Assembly (NCBI GenBank): GCA_015956445.1
Contig: WIUZ02000011.1
Location: 1,079,501 to 1,143,500 of the forward strand
Reading direction: 5' to 3'
DNA length: 64,000 nt
DNA from: Thelephora terrestris
Taxonomy: Eukaryota; Basidiomycota; Agaricomycetes; Thelephorales; Thelephoraceae
A program made the translations under genes and the position numbers. The notes under the pieces are model-generated. The model had not been told where the DNA came from. It did not search any database and worked only from the letters and a program-made list of their open reading frames with translations. Shown one piece after another: positions 21,029 to 33,519 of the stretch (positions are counted from its first letter, which is position 1; every line of letters begins with the position of its first letter).

Positions 21029-22011
21029 CCCTGTGTCCCGGGAGGAGATGTGAAGCGGGGAAGAACGTCCAAGGAGCAATAGAAGCGGTCCAGTGACCAG
21101 GGTGAAGGTTGCCTCGAGGCAGTTGCGAGGCCGAGAAGAGTCCAGAACACAATGGAGTCGAGCAACCAATAGGAAGGAATCAGAGAATGGGAGATTTGAT
21201 GTCACGACACTGCCTCTCCTTATGAGGCCAACACTTCCTACGACATCAACAACCATTTGTACGACACTCCCGCCACCATTGCTCATGACAATGAAGTCGC
21301 TCAAGACTTCCTTCGTTAACACGAGGCTCCTTCCCAAGTCTGGGATCAGGCCGGATACAATGCCCCTGTTCAGAACAAAACACATAGCGACAACTCGTAT
21401 TGCGCACTACCATTCCCGGGGCCTTCACAAAGTTTCGCGCAAATCCGTTATGATTCCACCCTGCGACCTCCCTTCTTATAAACACTAACCTCCTCGTAAA
21501 AAGGTTTGTTTGTACACCATACCATGCAGGTTTAACACTGCTCTGTTGCCGTTATCTCCCATAGGTCGTAGGTATCCATGTAATGATTTGTAAAAATCAA
21601 GGCGAGATGTTTCAACAACGAGTCTGGTTTTGGGAGTCAACATACGCTTGAGCTACACCTGAATGTCGAATAATGACCGTACAAGACGCCGAAACTCAGT
21701 GCACAAGACGGTCGAATGAACTCCGCCTCGTTATACTATGATTCGATGCCAGGAAGGGGAAAGGAGTAGCCTGCAGCCTGCATGTCCCAGCAAACACCCA
21801 CGAAGACGTCAACGGACCCCAACACCGCAATGAATTTGAGACAAAGGCTACTTGCTACAGTATAGCACGTGTACAACTGTCTGATTCTCGAATTGCTACA
21901 AGACAGCGCGAAAGATAAGATACGAGGGGACAACGGACTTAGATGTTGGGTCATCTGCGGCTAAAATAAACATCAATAAACTGCCTGAGGCATGAGAGAA
22001 AAGCAGTTATT
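21029..22011. other. Intergenic stretch between the foldback and the PKA subunit gene
   Basis: No gene with recognisable features. Short frames on both strands overlap and lack motifs. The 3' untranslated region of the PKA regulatory subunit probably occupies the last few hundred bases. Confidence 0.35.
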
Positions 22012-23601
22012 TTACCTGGTAGAGTATCGGGGACCATATGCCTCTCCGGCCTTTCGCTCCATGATCTCACGGAGCGGTCCGAGAAGTCGAGTAAACGCCT
22101 GGGCATCCAACGCTGCAACCTTGAGTTTCGGCTTCGACGGATCAGTGCGGACGACTGCGCTGACCGTCGCAGCGCGAGGTGCGAGGCGAAGCAGCGAAAG
22201 CTCTGATGCAAGAGCAAGTTAGCCACATGCCGACGAAGGCGAAGAAGAGGACCCATTACCTCCGAAATAATCTCCTTTCGCAAGGTGCCCAACAGTGATT
22301 TCCCTCAATTGACTATCTTCCGCAGACTGTGTCTGCGTAACGATAGCTTCTCCTTCCTCGACGAAGAAGAAGGTATCACCCATCTCTCCTTGCTTTACCA
22401 CATCCTCACCATCTGCCAAGACCCTACTAACCAGGGCATCGGCAATTTTGCTCTTTTCTTCGGACGAAAGGGAAGACAACAGGGTGACCGACGAGAGAAA
22501 TTGCTCATACATCGTCCTCCGCCTGTGTGCAGCTTTGAGGATGATCGTCCTGAACGTGATTCGATCCAGAGACCAGAGCGTCGATTGCTCGACCGACAAT
22601 ACGGTGGCCGCTCGGGGGTGTCCGTACATCAAAGCCAGCTCTCCGAACGAGCTTCCTTGTTTGCATTCTGCAACCTTTTTTCCAAATTCTGGGTGGTAAT
22701 CCGGTTGAAGGAATTTCTCCTCCGTGGGGAGGGATGTCGGGCTCAGTTTACCTGATAGCCAGGATGGTGGAAGGGGCTCCGGGCGGATGTAGCAGTTGAG
22801 ATGTCCAGACTCAACGACATAAAAGTACTCGCCGACGTCCCCTTGACGTATCACAATCTCGTCAGCTTCGACCTTCATCTCCTGCATTGCATTCAACACT
22901 CCGGTTTCCTGCTCCTCGTCGAGATCCCGGAAAATGAAGTTGTTCGCAATCGAACTTCTAATCCTGCGAAGTTGGTCAGGGGTTTTCGAAAACACCGGCA
23001 GGGGTTCTGTGGTTTCGCTATCGACAGCAATGGATTCTGCGCTGACGGACGTTCGTCTGGCGAAAATCGTGGAAGACGGAGGAAGGAGATAGTCCCCGGG
23101 TCCGGAAGGGGAGAACTGGGATGGAGCTGGGCTCTGGTTCGTGTTTTGATAAGTGGAATACAGGCCGGAGTTTAGCATCGAGTCTACTGGCGAGTTGGGT
23201 TCGAGGTTGAAGGTAGGCGGAGGAGGAGCGAGTAAATCTTCCGCATTCTCCTCTAGTAACGCGTTTCCTGGGACGTTAAGGGTTCCAAACGGACTGGGAC
23301 CCCTGATGTTCGCGAGAGACTGTCGGTGTCTGGGAGGAGCGCGGGAGTAAGGTGACACCGCCTCGGCCGTGGAATCTTCCAGTAGCTGGCGGTTGGGTTG
23401 AATCGGGGTGTCCACAAAATGGTCGTTGGGTAGCGAGGTGCGGTAATTCAGAAGTCGAGAGATTTCGTTGCGGCTGCGGGTCCTCTGTTCCTCCAGACGC
23501 TGCTGGAACCAGTTAGAGCACCATTGAAGAGCGTCCTGAGGTTGGACGCGGTTGGCATCCCTCGTCAGCTCAGCGATCAGAGTTTCAAATGTCGACGCCA
23601 T
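22012..23601 (-). CDS. cAMP-dependent protein kinase regulatory subunit
   Basis: Exons 22260-23601 and 22012-22202 with one 57-nt GT-AG intron; 510 residues. The start at 23601 (MASTFETLIAEL) is chosen because it directly opens the N-terminal dimerisation/docking helices (to about residue 45). A Ser/Pro-rich linker follows, then the inhibitor site RRTSVSAES, which places a Ser where the catalytic subunit would phosphorylate it (RII-like). Two cyclic-nucleotide-binding domains follow: the first has the phosphate-binding cassette FGELALMYGHPRAATV, the second FGELSLLRLAPRAATV, read across the intron. The protein holds PKA catalytic subunits inactive until cAMP binds. It is divergent from RRP8 with 185 bp between starts. 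Confidence 0.95.
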
Positions 23602-23786
23602 GGAAGTTGAGTTCTGGAGAGAACGAGGGGGGAGAAGATAACGGTTTTTTATCTTTTGTTGGGTGGACGTGGACAAGGGTTAGGGGATAGACCGTAGCAA
23701 ATCGACATTTTCCTTTCTTGCAACAAAGGCTTCGTGGGAGCGCTGCGATTGCAGGGATAATAAAGCCTCCGAAAGCTCAATCGAAC
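23602..23786. promoter_or_regulatory. Shared divergent promoter region (PKA-R / RRP8)
   Basis: 185 bp separate the two ATGs. No clear TATA box is seen. Both promoters must lie in this short interval or in the leaders. Confidence 0.4.
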
Positions 23787-25207
23787 ATGCCTCCTCCGCT
23801 CTTCGAAGTTCCTGGCTGGTCGGTCTCGGCAGAACCTGCTTCGTCGTCATCCTCGAAAAAGTCTGGAAAACGGAAGAGACCGTACGATCCAGATGCGCCG
23901 TCGGAGAAAATCGAGTCTGCTCAGGTCAACCTCGAAAAACTGGTGAACAGCCTCGGCCGAGTCGATTCAGTGAAGCGACCACCGAAGAAAAAGCACAAAG
24001 GCAAACAAATTCTTGACTCCTCTGAAGGAGTTGCGGACAATAGCCCTACCATTGTCACCCCGCAAAAGGACTCTGTAGGGAAGGCGAAAACCAAGGATGT
24101 GAAAAAGCCTTCAAAGAAACCAACTGAGACGTTGCCCAAGTCCAAAGAGAAAGGCAAATCCACATCACAAAATCCCAAAGATATGGCAGATTCCGCGGGT
24201 CAAAACCTCACAACCTTTCAGAAGGGAATGAAAAAGAAATTGGACGGTGCACGTTTCAGGTGAGTCGTGGATTTACAATAATACAACCCGTTATCCATTA
24301 TTCCCTATGGACCCGTCAAAGGCGCATATTCCTCCTCGTTTTATGACATCTGACGCGTTTTACCTCACTCTAGGTGGATCAATGAAACGTTATACAAGTC
24401 CGATAGCCAAAAGGCGGTGGAACTGATGCACGATGACCCAAGCATGTTCCAAGAAGTACGTCCCCCATTCTCTCATCTCCGAAACAATTACGACCGGACA
24501 CGCAGTATCACGCAGGCTTTCGCCAGCAGGTTCAATCGTGGCCATCGAACCCCGTGGACGATTACATCAATGAGCTGAAAACCTGTCCTCATGGAACGGT
24601 AATCGCGGATCTTGGATGCGGAGATGCTGCCCTAGCTCGCGCCCTTGTTCCACATGGATTGAACGTATTGTCATATGACCTCGTTCCTGACGGGATGTAT
24701 GTGATTCAAGCAGATATATGCGCGAGCATTCCTCTACCGGGCTCGGAACCCGACGAAGGGGTAGGAGAGGGTCACATCGTGGACATGGTTGTATGCACGT
24801 TGAGCCTCATGGGCTCGAACTGGCCGAAATGTATACGTGAAGCCTGGAGGATTCTTAAACCAACGTGTGTCTCGTTTGTTGCTCACCCTTTTCACACAAT
24901 GAGCCAACGGTGTGACGCAGAGGGCGACTCAAGATCGCCGAGGTCTCGAGCCGCTTTGAAAACGTCGAGCAATTCGTCTCCCTCATCTCGTCAGTCGGAT
25001 TCAAGCTCAAATCGAAGGTATGTATTGAACATCTGCCCCTACGGGTCTCCGCTTACACTGAGGCGTTCCGCCCAGAACGAGAAAAACACCCACTTTACGA
25101 CTTTCGAATTCCAGAGGATTCCCAGGAAGGGGAAGACGGAGAAAGATTGGGAGAAACTTATGTCGAAAGGGAAAATCCTCAAACCATGCGAATATAAACG
25201 TCGTTGA
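23787..25207 (+). CDS. RRP8: rRNA (adenine-N1) methyltransferase Rrp8
   Basis: Exons 23787-24259, 24374-24455, 24506-24864, 24921-25017, 25076-25207; 380 residues. Start MPPPLFEVPGWSVSA, the typical short N-terminal block. A Lys-rich disordered nucleolar-type region (residues about 20-150) is followed by LTTFQKGMKKKLDGARFRW and the methyltransferase fold: SAM motif I IADLGCGDAAL, YDLVPDGMYVIQADI, VVCTLSLMGSNW, then GRLKIAEVSSRF across an intron, and the family-specific C-terminus LKPCEYKRR. In yeast Rrp8 makes m1A645 of 25S rRNA and aids early processing in the nucleolus. All five exons join in frame. One acceptor (24920) is required to keep the RLKIAEV motif. Confidence 0.95.
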
Positions 25208-25927
25208 CTTCCGTACCTTCCGGAAAGCTGTGGTTGGATACATTATGGATATCGCACGTCGCACATGTCTCTCACTCCTTGCGGTTGATCGTGCGGTTGT
25301 GTTTTTGTAGAACTGACTCTCCATACACGCTTACCCTTCCAAGTTAACGAGCTTTCACGGAAGCGCGCCGACGCGCTTTCGTGCACTCGGCTCAACATAT
25401 TCCCAACGAAGGGTTTATAAGGTAAGGCAAGAAAAACCCGGGTGATCAGTCGATTGCGTGGAGGTTCGGAGTTGTACTATCGTTGAATGCATCGCCCAAG
25501 TGATGATTGATCTTCGGGCGCTGACTCATATGCATAAAGGACCCAGGATTTCAAAGAGTCAGTTGCTGGGTCAACACATTACTTTGGATTCTAGTAAGCT
25601 GGCCGCTCGTGTCAATCACCCGCCGGACGACCCACTCTCAAGCCCAAGATTGGTCTCGCCAGGGCTCTGAATGACCGAAGCTTTACTAGACAACTTCCCG
25701 TCACGTGTATATGTATGCATGGCGGCTATGATGTGTTACGATGCCAAGGCATTTGGCACGAGTTTGGCATTCCACAGGAATGCTCCGGCGCACCACCTAG
25801 GGACGGGACTTTGAACCTTCTCGTACCGGATTTTCAGCCTCACGGAACAATCCACAAGGCATCCATAGAAAGAAACCTGGCTTGCAATCTGTGAAGTTTA
25901 CATATTCTCTTCGCCACCACGCTATGA
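25208..25927. other. Intergenic stretch, no gene recognised
   Basis: The 3' region of RRP8 followed by short frames without motifs. Confidence 0.35.
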
Positions 25928-25934
25928 ACTCATG

Positions 25935-27273
25935 CCCAGTAAAAAGTTCTCACGACGTGTGTTGACTTCCGGTGATCCCCGTCGATGGTAAAGCGCCCGT
26001 CGACCGGGGTCTATGGGAGTCCAAAAATCGAATATTTCATTTACCTCCGTAGATTTTTTGTGCATCCTGCGTAACGCATATTTTTTTACGCCTATTTTCG
26101 TGCAATATAAACGACTCTGGTCGACTTCGGGTGACCTGGGGCGACCATTATTGACTACTGTCGACTTGTTTTTATTGTTGCAATGCGCGCCGCCACTTGC
26201 TTCCATCGGTTGCATTCGATTCGGAACGACATTTGTTGATTGCTGTAGATCTACAGCGACTTATGTAGACTAGTACACAAATGTGAGATAATTAATACAG
26301 TTCCTCTCCGACTTGCGTCCTCGCACGGTTCTGCGCCTTCCGTTCTGCCAGGGAGGCACGTGATCGACATACACCATTGAGAGGATTGCTGTGAAACGAC
26401 ATATCCTCGCGTCCAGCCGAGCCTAGATACAAAACAAAGTGGGATGAGGTACTGGTTAGATGAGATACCACGTCAAGTAACCATTTTACGCACTGTACCC
26501 GTGTCGTTCCGAACTTCCCTCGTCGTGCTCACTTGTCTACATAGGCGGCAGCATCTTGACATGCAAATGATCGCCTGGAGGTTGTGCCTGTGTGGCTGTT
26601 ACGTTAGGAGCAGTAAAAGTGGGCAAAATCGTAGGAAATGGGAGGAGGGAGGAGGGGGCACAGTAGCGGCTGACGACGTCAAAGTGGTTGGGGGGCAAAA
26701 GGAGTTTGAGGGAGGCAGTCGGGTTTGGTTTGTTTTAACTTATGTTTGAGGATCGCCGATCGCGATGACGTATGATATAAAAGATTGCACCGTGGCTGGG
26801 AATCAACTTCGCGAGAGGTCGCCCGCGCAAATGGGGTTACTTATTGTTGGTATCCCCAGTGTAAAGATTTCTTTCAATCTTCTTATGATGCTTTGGACGC
26901 TTGCACCATTTGTTGTCTTCGGGAGTACACTTCATCAAAGATAATTATTTACATTTATTGTGCGCCTGGACCGTGGAAACAGAACAGAGGCCGAAACGTT
27001 CATGAGGAGATCATGTCAGAGGATTTGGACTTAGAGAAGTTTTTCTTGACGAGGTGAATTTTGTTCGGTCGTATTGATTCGAAACCTTAAGGGAATTATA
27101 CATATTATAATTATCTATGGTGGCGCGCACACGTCGTCGAAGTGCAAAGACGCATGTTGAAATTCGTCGAAAACGGCGGCCAAATCGATGGACCTCGTTC
27201 GGGGTCGCCCGGGGTCTACGCGATCAACCAGGATCCATACCGATCCGTGCCGGTCAACGAACTTTTTACTGGG
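25935..27273. mobile_element. DNA transposon remnant or MITE, 15-bp TIR and 7-bp TSD
   Basis: CCCAGTAAAAAGTTC at 25935-25949 is matched by its exact reverse complement at 27259-27273. Immediately outside, ACTCATG occurs as a direct repeat at 25928-25934 and 27274-27280. Weaker inverted similarity continues inward (GTTGAC, CCCCGGTCGACGG-like words). The 1.34 kb interior has only short frames, and a TGATATAAAAGATT box near 26773 precedes a frame of about 90 codons (26785-27057) with no recognised domain. The 7-bp duplication is unusual; it does not match CACTA (3), Tc1 (TA) or hAT (8), so I do not assign a superfamily. Confidence 0.6.
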
Positions 27274-27309
27274 ACTCATGTACCAACCAACCGCATATTT
27301 AAAAACCTT

Positions 27310-30300
27310 CATGCAAGCGCCCGCACCACGTATTGCACTCGTCGCGCCGCAGAAAGAGAGAGAAGGGGATTTCTCCTTTTCGTAGTTTCCTGGTCGGTTT
27401 CATGTCTAACGTTGCAGTGTCCGGGCGTCTGTTTCCGCGTTGCACAGATGGAACACAACCACCTCGGATCAAACGCGCCAATTTCACGACTCCTCGAAAT
27501 CGTTGAGAAAAGGTTGGATAACATCGCTGCCACCCTCAGGTACGGTATGATATTCCCAAGCCTTGGTTGTGGTTGGCTTACTGTAGTGTTTTCTCCTGGA
27601 AGTCCTACTGATGCTGCGACATCCAAGCAGGTTAGAACGCGGGTGTCAGACTGACTCGAATCAACGAGCCGCTGATTCCGATTTGACCCAGATCGATGCC
27701 ATGGTTTTGAAGATCTCGTCAGTACTGAGGAAAGCCAGGAACATCAAGAACCGCTTCGCGCCCATAAACCGAATCCCTCCGGAAACCTTCGCTCTCGCTG
27801 CCACGTTCCTTACCAAGCAACGCGACGTGCTCAACGCCACAGCCGTCTGTCAACAATGGAGAACAACATTGCTCACTTTTCCCCATGTGTGGCGCAAGGC
27901 GGGTGGAGATTCGTCGGAACTCGAGGCGTACCTAGAACGGTCCAAGTCCATTCCTATCGAAGTCGACTTGATCTCCACGGAGCTGGTCACCTCCATCGTC
28001 CCCCACGCCTTTAGACTCGTGCATTTGACAGTATCAATTATAATACCGGGTGGCCTCAAGCAGGTCGCAGAACACCTATGCGAACCCATCCCCACACTTC
28101 GCTCCCTAAAATTCCTCACCAAAAATCCCCAACTGTTCGAAATTAGTCTCCCCTTAGGTCTCTCCGAAGGCATCTTCCGGCACCTGCAGACCCTGCACCT
28201 GCATGGTATTTTATCGTTGTACGGATCCCCAAGCTTCCCGCACATAACCGAACTATTCATGTGCACGGGAGATTCAACCTACATTCCAATCCGCCGCCTC
28301 TTGAGTACATTGGGGCAACTACCAGGACTAGTAAAAGTCAGTCTGCTTTTCCAGGCGAATTGGTACACCGACGTCCCCTCGGCCCAAATCGTGACACTTT
28401 CTCGCGTGGAGGAGATTTCCCTACTCACGCCTGACATTTCTGGTCCATTAAGTGGAGGAGCCATCTCGCCTATCCTTCAAGTTCTTGAGCTCCCAAAAGC
28501 CACAGTAGTTTCCTTGCGATCCCCATTTCCCATGGCGCCCACCATTCCTGTCCTTTCCTATCTGTCCTTTAGCAAACGTCTTCCGAATTATGCACAACTC
28601 CTGGAGCTACAAATCGAAACCGAAAGTGGGTCCGGAAAGATCACCTTCAGAAGCGCTTCTCAAGCAGTGCTCACCTACCACACCGGCAGTTTGTACAATT
28701 ATAGGCGGGAGCTTCATCTCTGGGGAGGGCTTCCAATCTATTCCGTACGGAGGGTAACTGCGGTCCAATCGGACCTGATGCTTGGCGAAGAAGACAAGTG
28801 GTTGGCAGGTTTGCTTGGAGCACTGGGGTTCCTGGAGGTCTTGGAACTTAGTGGTGACTGTGGTCACGTCCTTAGGCGGTTGCGTCAACGGATGGTGAGA
28901 GGTGCAGTATGTGTTCGTATTGACACCCTCGTCGTCCGTGGTGGGGAATACGCGAAAAGTCAGGCATCAAAGCTCGACGGGATCAAGGGCGCAATAGGTT
29001 TTGAAGGCATGACAGTGACTTACATTCCGGACCCCGGTGCATACGAAAGGTTCTTGGATTTTGAGAGTTCAAGCGAGGGGGATTCGGATTCGGATAATGA
29101 TTACACAAGTGATGACAGTGACTAGGATGATAACGACGACGGGCGAGGATGGTCACGGGATTGGTGAAGGTGATGGTAATGACAACATTTACGACTATTG
29201 AGCAGACTATATGTATTAGGTCGTTCGGAGATCTCGAGGAAAGAGAGTAATCGGTTTTCACCCATGAAGCAATTCTCTCTGTCCTCGCCGCCGCCTTTCC
29301 TCAACAGTGTACCCAGGATTGAACTGGTAGGAGCAGAAATTCGTACCGTCCTCAATCCCGTCAGAGCTTTACAACGCGATCACCGGGCCCCTCCCTATGT
29401 GAGGGTACAAGTGAGGACTGATAGTTAGCTTGTAGGACGACCTACGTTGGACCTCCACGCCCGTTCAACTCCGGGGACCATCAACGCTTGTAGCGCACCG
29501 TGATCAGATCGCCGAGTCTGAAGGTGGGTCAGAAGGTGCCCGGTCCCCATCTTTTACCCAAGATGTGCGGCGATGGCCCTACGGCGAGTTTTGGTGGCCA
29601 AGGCCAGGAGCGTGATGAAAACAAAGGCACGAGCAGACATTATCGCGAGACGGGCCCGGAATTTCCAAACGAAGGTGAATAATGACCGGGACTCGGTAGT
29701 TCTTTTCCTGGAGACTATCCCGAGGCTCAAATTCTGCTCAGAAAAAGTGGCGTAGGGACATCACAGTAGCGGAAGAACGGAAACGGAGGGTCGGACGTTG
29801 AGCTTCTAAGCGTCCACGCCGTGGGAGCTATCGGGGTTTACCTCACACACCTTCGCCACAAGAATGGAGACAATAATCCCAGGTTTCTTGACTATCGATG
29901 CTGGTTGATGATTCAAGCCTCAAGAGCTGCACGAAATAGGCGCCGCCGAGGTGATAGCCCGACTTTTACGGATTGAAGTCACAGCTAAACGCTGCGCACA
30001 GTCGTGTTCGAGGCGACCGTGGAACAGCGCTCTCAAGTTCTATTGGGCTATTAGAGAGCATGTCTCACGCGATCACTCTCGCTCGGTGTCTCGGAAGAGA
30101 GTTGAACCGGGCAGGGCAGGCAGCAGCGTCGAACAATAGCGAACAATCCGCACACCCCTTCTAGCTCCTGCGGTTGCCAATTGTCGGTACCAGTAAGTAT
30201 GACGTCGTGCAGGGTCGCCCATAGGTGGGTTTTTTAATTGCGGGGGAGCTCCCTTCACCCGCTCAAAAGTCTCGGGGCCCGCGCTAGCCTGCGTGATCGC

Positions 30301-30750
30301 CCATAAATCGGTTTGAGGCGGGCCGAAGGGCTTCAGAGACTCGCCGTTCCAGACATGGCCCATGGGGATACGCAAATTAATTCACCGCTGGCTCGGAGAA
30401 TGGGACCAATGTAAACCGAGGGTTCAATAACACAAATACGCGGCGACGCCCGTGCGGTTGCACTGCAAGACAAAGGCATTGATACATGCCTTGTGAAACA
30501 AACTCGAAGATTCCGAGCGAAGCATAAATCGAACATGTGAGTTAGGAGTAGATAAGAGGAGAGCAAGCGCGTGTACAACTGGCTCCGCCGAAAGCAGTTT
30601 GACCAGCAGACCCAGCGCAAAAAAAGGAGGCTGGGTTGGTCAAAGCGAGCGCGTAGAAGCGTCTAGGTCTCAAGATGGCTCGGACCGTACCCAGGAGGAG
30701 GGATCGTGGGAATCCACCCCCATTGGCTCACCACGTGTCCACCCCCGCGC
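27310..30750 (+). repeat. Segmental duplication block 1
   Basis: This stretch, with F-box copy A and about 1.6 kb downstream, is matched in reverse orientation by 45180-48330. Anchors outside coding sequence are GGGCGATCACGCAGG (block 2 near 45254, complement near 30295), GGTGGGTTTTTTAATTGCGG (30222, complement near 45320), and AAGATGTGCGGCGATGG (29558, complement near 45995). About 360 bp (roughly 30330-30690) in block 1 has no partner in block 2, so one copy gained or lost it. Confidence 0.8.
27448..29125 (+). CDS. F-box protein, family copy A
   Basis: Exons 27448-27539 (92 nt, phase 2) and 27631-29125; 528 residues. Exon 1 gives MEHNHLGSNAPISRLLEIV and a short amphipathic helix. The F-box is near residues 72-115 (INRIPPETFALAATFLTKQ, NATAVCQQWRTTLLTFP). 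The rest is a degenerate leucine-rich/beta array with an acidic tail (SSSEGDSDSDNDYTSDDSD). F-box proteins of this shape dock on Skp1 in SCF ubiquitin ligases, with the C-terminal part binding the substrate. It lies in a block that recurs inverted at 45.2-48.3 kb. Confidence 0.85.
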
Positions 30751-31846
30751 TCTGTGGTTGGCCCGCGTTTCGGAAACATGTGGTCATCATCCCTAAAAAT
30801 CGGGACGCTAGTGGCTCTTGGCAGCTCTCCGCCCTTGAGGTCAATCCCTTCCCGCGTCCCGCCACAAAGAGCATATCGTCGTGGCTATCTCGTCTCCACA
30901 AAAAAATGTTTCATGTATAACCCAAACTTACGGATTTCAGGGAAAGGAGTTCCCTGGGACGGTTACGAAAGCGAATTCATAACATCTGATTGGAGGTGTG
31001 AAATGAAAAACCACCGAGCCATCCATGAATTTCCTTTCGCCCGAAGAAAACGCCGTCCAGGCTGCGTCTTGGTTGGCCGAGATCCACCTGGATGGAGGGG
31101 TCGTGAGAAAAGTTCTCATTGGCTCCTCGACTACACACAAGCGCCCAAGACCATCTCCAATCCTCGCACTCGAGGCTAAAGGAGTGCTCCGGGTCATCCG
31201 CCGCCTGAATTTCATCGAATCTTTTCCCGAGATACAGGCGACCATGTTTCTCTGACGGTTTCCTCGAAAGCGCGGGTATCGATGGCACCAAAGACATATC
31301 CGACTGCTTCCTTGCTGTCGCCTCGCTTCATTACGAACCTCCATACACGGGGTGGCTTTACGTGAAGGACACGGCATCAGGAGGCAAGGGAGCTCTGCGC
31401 AATCATGGAGGGTTACACCAGGTTTTCAGCATCGCACGTAAAAAAACATAACTCTAAGCAAGGCTGCTTCGCTAGCTTGGATCACAGTGCATCTCGTCAG
31501 CCTTTACAGTAGGGTGTACCTGAGCCAACGATGGTGCACGCAACAGTTTGAACTCGACGGATTTCCGGATCATGATCTACATGCCGGGTTAGCGATTGGT
31601 GCTTCCTGATTGGGTGGAGGCAACGAGCGGTCGATGTGATCCCGAATGGCTTTCGATGTGATCCCAAATGGTTACATAATCAACCCAGATGCGTTATCAT
31701 TGGACCGATCCCATCAGTAGCCAATGCGGATGGAGCGATTCGAGTTCCCATTGGCTCGCCTTCACCTCCCGCCTCGTCCAGACCCTCCTGGACCCGCCCC
31801 GCCCTCTTCCTCGGGTGGAGCAGGTGCCATGGCTACAATTCCCATG
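30751..31846. other. Intergenic stretch, no gene recognised
   Basis: Overlapping short frames on both strands (30937-31377) with no domain cues. The last part is the 3' side of EMC10. Confidence 0.3.
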
Positions 31847-32718
31847 TCATGTGAGACGGCGTTTGGAAGGACGGAAACTGTACTGACCGAGGATAACCAT
31901 GAAGCCGAGAATATAGATCCAGTACTTTTGGAGGAACGTCTTCTCGGGTGCAGGAGTGACGACCTGGCCTTCAGGGGTGAGAGGTGGAGGTGAGCGCAAT
32001 TCCGGGCTAGAGTCAGGTTCGATCAGATTCCAGATCATAGACACACATTTGCCAAGCTGTCACCCCAGCGGACCAACCAGAGCACGGGAGCCGGATCTGG
32101 CTGGTCGAGAGAGGGAGGCCAGGATGACAGATAGGGTGAGGTACGCACAGGGGCGGAAGTCTCGGCCTCTGGACATTAACCGTGGTGTTCGGGAACAGGA
32201 TAGGTTTGATCCCTCGAGTCTCGACCTGCACACTGGAAGAACAGCCGCCATCAGCCGGGACAGGGGAAAGGAAGTAGCTGATAGCAGATGGTTCCCCGCT
32301 GCTGGTTAAATGAAGGAAGATGGTGTCGGAGGACGCGGTAGGCAAGTGACACTATAACAGATTAATTCGAGCTTGCAGCAGGTTATCTATGAAAGCACAT
32401 GCTCACAGCCTTTACGGAAGATATAATCCGGGTTTCCGGGGACAGATCAGACTCTCGCTCAAAAGCTAGCTGGTATAGAGCCCCGTTCAGCTTTTCTACG
32501 GTGTCTAGCTGAGAAATGAACTCTGAAAACGACGCGAGATCGGTCTGGAGGCTGGGCGCATCAGCGACCGCGCCATCATGCAGAGTGCCACGTAGAGAGA
32601 ACTGCGCGTCGGGCGCGAGAGTGGGGTGGTAAAGTCTGTGATAGAGAGACTTTGCGTCTAGACCACAGACGAGAACCGCAAGTATTGCTAGCCAGGTGGA
32701 TAAGCGGACGTGATGCAT
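31847..32718 (-). CDS. EMC10: ER membrane protein complex subunit 10
   Basis: Exons 32407-32718, 32145-32351, 32045-32100, 31847-32006; 244 residues. The N-terminal signal peptide is MHHVRLSTWLAILAVLVCGL, followed by SLYHRLYHPTLAPDAQFSLR, a characteristic EMC10 opening. The lumenal domain spans exons 1-3. The signature TPEGQVVTPAPEKTFLQKYW is followed by a single membrane span (IYILGFMVILGQY) and a basic tail, RPSKRRLT. EMC10 is a lumenal/peripheral subunit of the complex that inserts tail-anchored and multi-pass proteins into the ER. Splice sites for exons 3 and 4 were chosen because only they keep the frame; exon 3's exact edges are the least certain part. It is divergent from the gene at 32953. 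Confidence 0.87.
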
Positions 32719-32952
32719 CGGATTTGAAGAAGGAACAGGTTTGAGCCAATGATCGTGGGCGGATGGTTTGATTGGACGGATACCAAAATAAGATATCATT
32801 ACCATAAATGGAAGGAGAAGGTGATTGGACGTTGGGTCTCGACCTCTCGTCGAGTTGGTCGAGGCCGACCAGCTTTCAATCAAAAGGCTTCACTGGAAAA
32901 TGTCTCCCCATCGCCTTCGCCTTTCTCCCCCTCTCCCAGCACAAGCGAAACA

Positions 32953-33519
32953 ATGCAACGAGCCCATCTCCCGACCCCTCCCCAATCGCCTTCCGCGAGG
33001 CAGCTCTCCATTGAGCCAATCAACAACTCCCTCGCCCTCTTGAATAACCTGACCGCTTTTTACCAACAAGAGCGCTATTGGACACATCACACCCGTGCCG
33101 CTTTGGAGTCCGCCCTCGCCTCCACCGTCAAGGGCACAATAACCCTCTCCGCCGACTCCGATGACGCCGACTCTCGCTCCTCCTCCTCTCCACGATCCTC
33201 TCCTTCCGCTCTCTCCTCTGTCGCCGGCTTCTCAGATGACTCTGACTACGCCTCCATCAAAGCCGAGCCGCTCAGCCCAAAATTAAAGTCCATGGATCTT
33301 CAGCAGAGGAGGAGGAACAGGAAGAAGAGCAACCTTCGACTCAAACTCGGCGGCATCACCCCACCCATCATTAAACAGCAGGGTTCCCGCCCCAGTCAGC
33401 GGATCCTCGAGATGTTCGCCGAGTTGGTCGAGTCACGGATGGAGAGCTGTGAACGTGTCACGAACATGGTTAAACGCTATCACCGAGACCGCGATATGCA
33501 GATGCAGCGCGTCGTATGA
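32953..33519 (+). CDS. Hypothetical Ser/Pro-rich protein with a basic helical C-terminus
   Basis: 188 residues from MQRAHLPTPPQSPSARQL. This start is chosen over the longer upstream frame because the EMC10 5' region occupies that DNA. Residues about 20-60 look helical (NNSLALLNNLTAFYQQERYW). A Ser/Asp-rich linker follows, then a basic patch (QQRRRNRKKSNLRLKL). The C-terminal helix runs from QRILEMFAELVESRMESCE to KRYHRDRDMQM. Without introns it reads cleanly to TGA at 33519. No family recognised. The basic patch could be a nuclear localisation signal. Confidence 0.6.
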   Translation: MQRAHLPTPPQSPSARQLSIEPINNSLALLNNLTAFYQQERYWTHHTRAALESALASTVKGTITLSADSDDADSRSSSSPRSSPSALSSVAGFSDDSDYASIKAEPLSPKLKSMDLQQRRRNRKKSNLRLKLGGITPPIIKQQGSRPSQRILEMFAELVESRMESCERVTNMVKRYHRDRDMQMQRVV

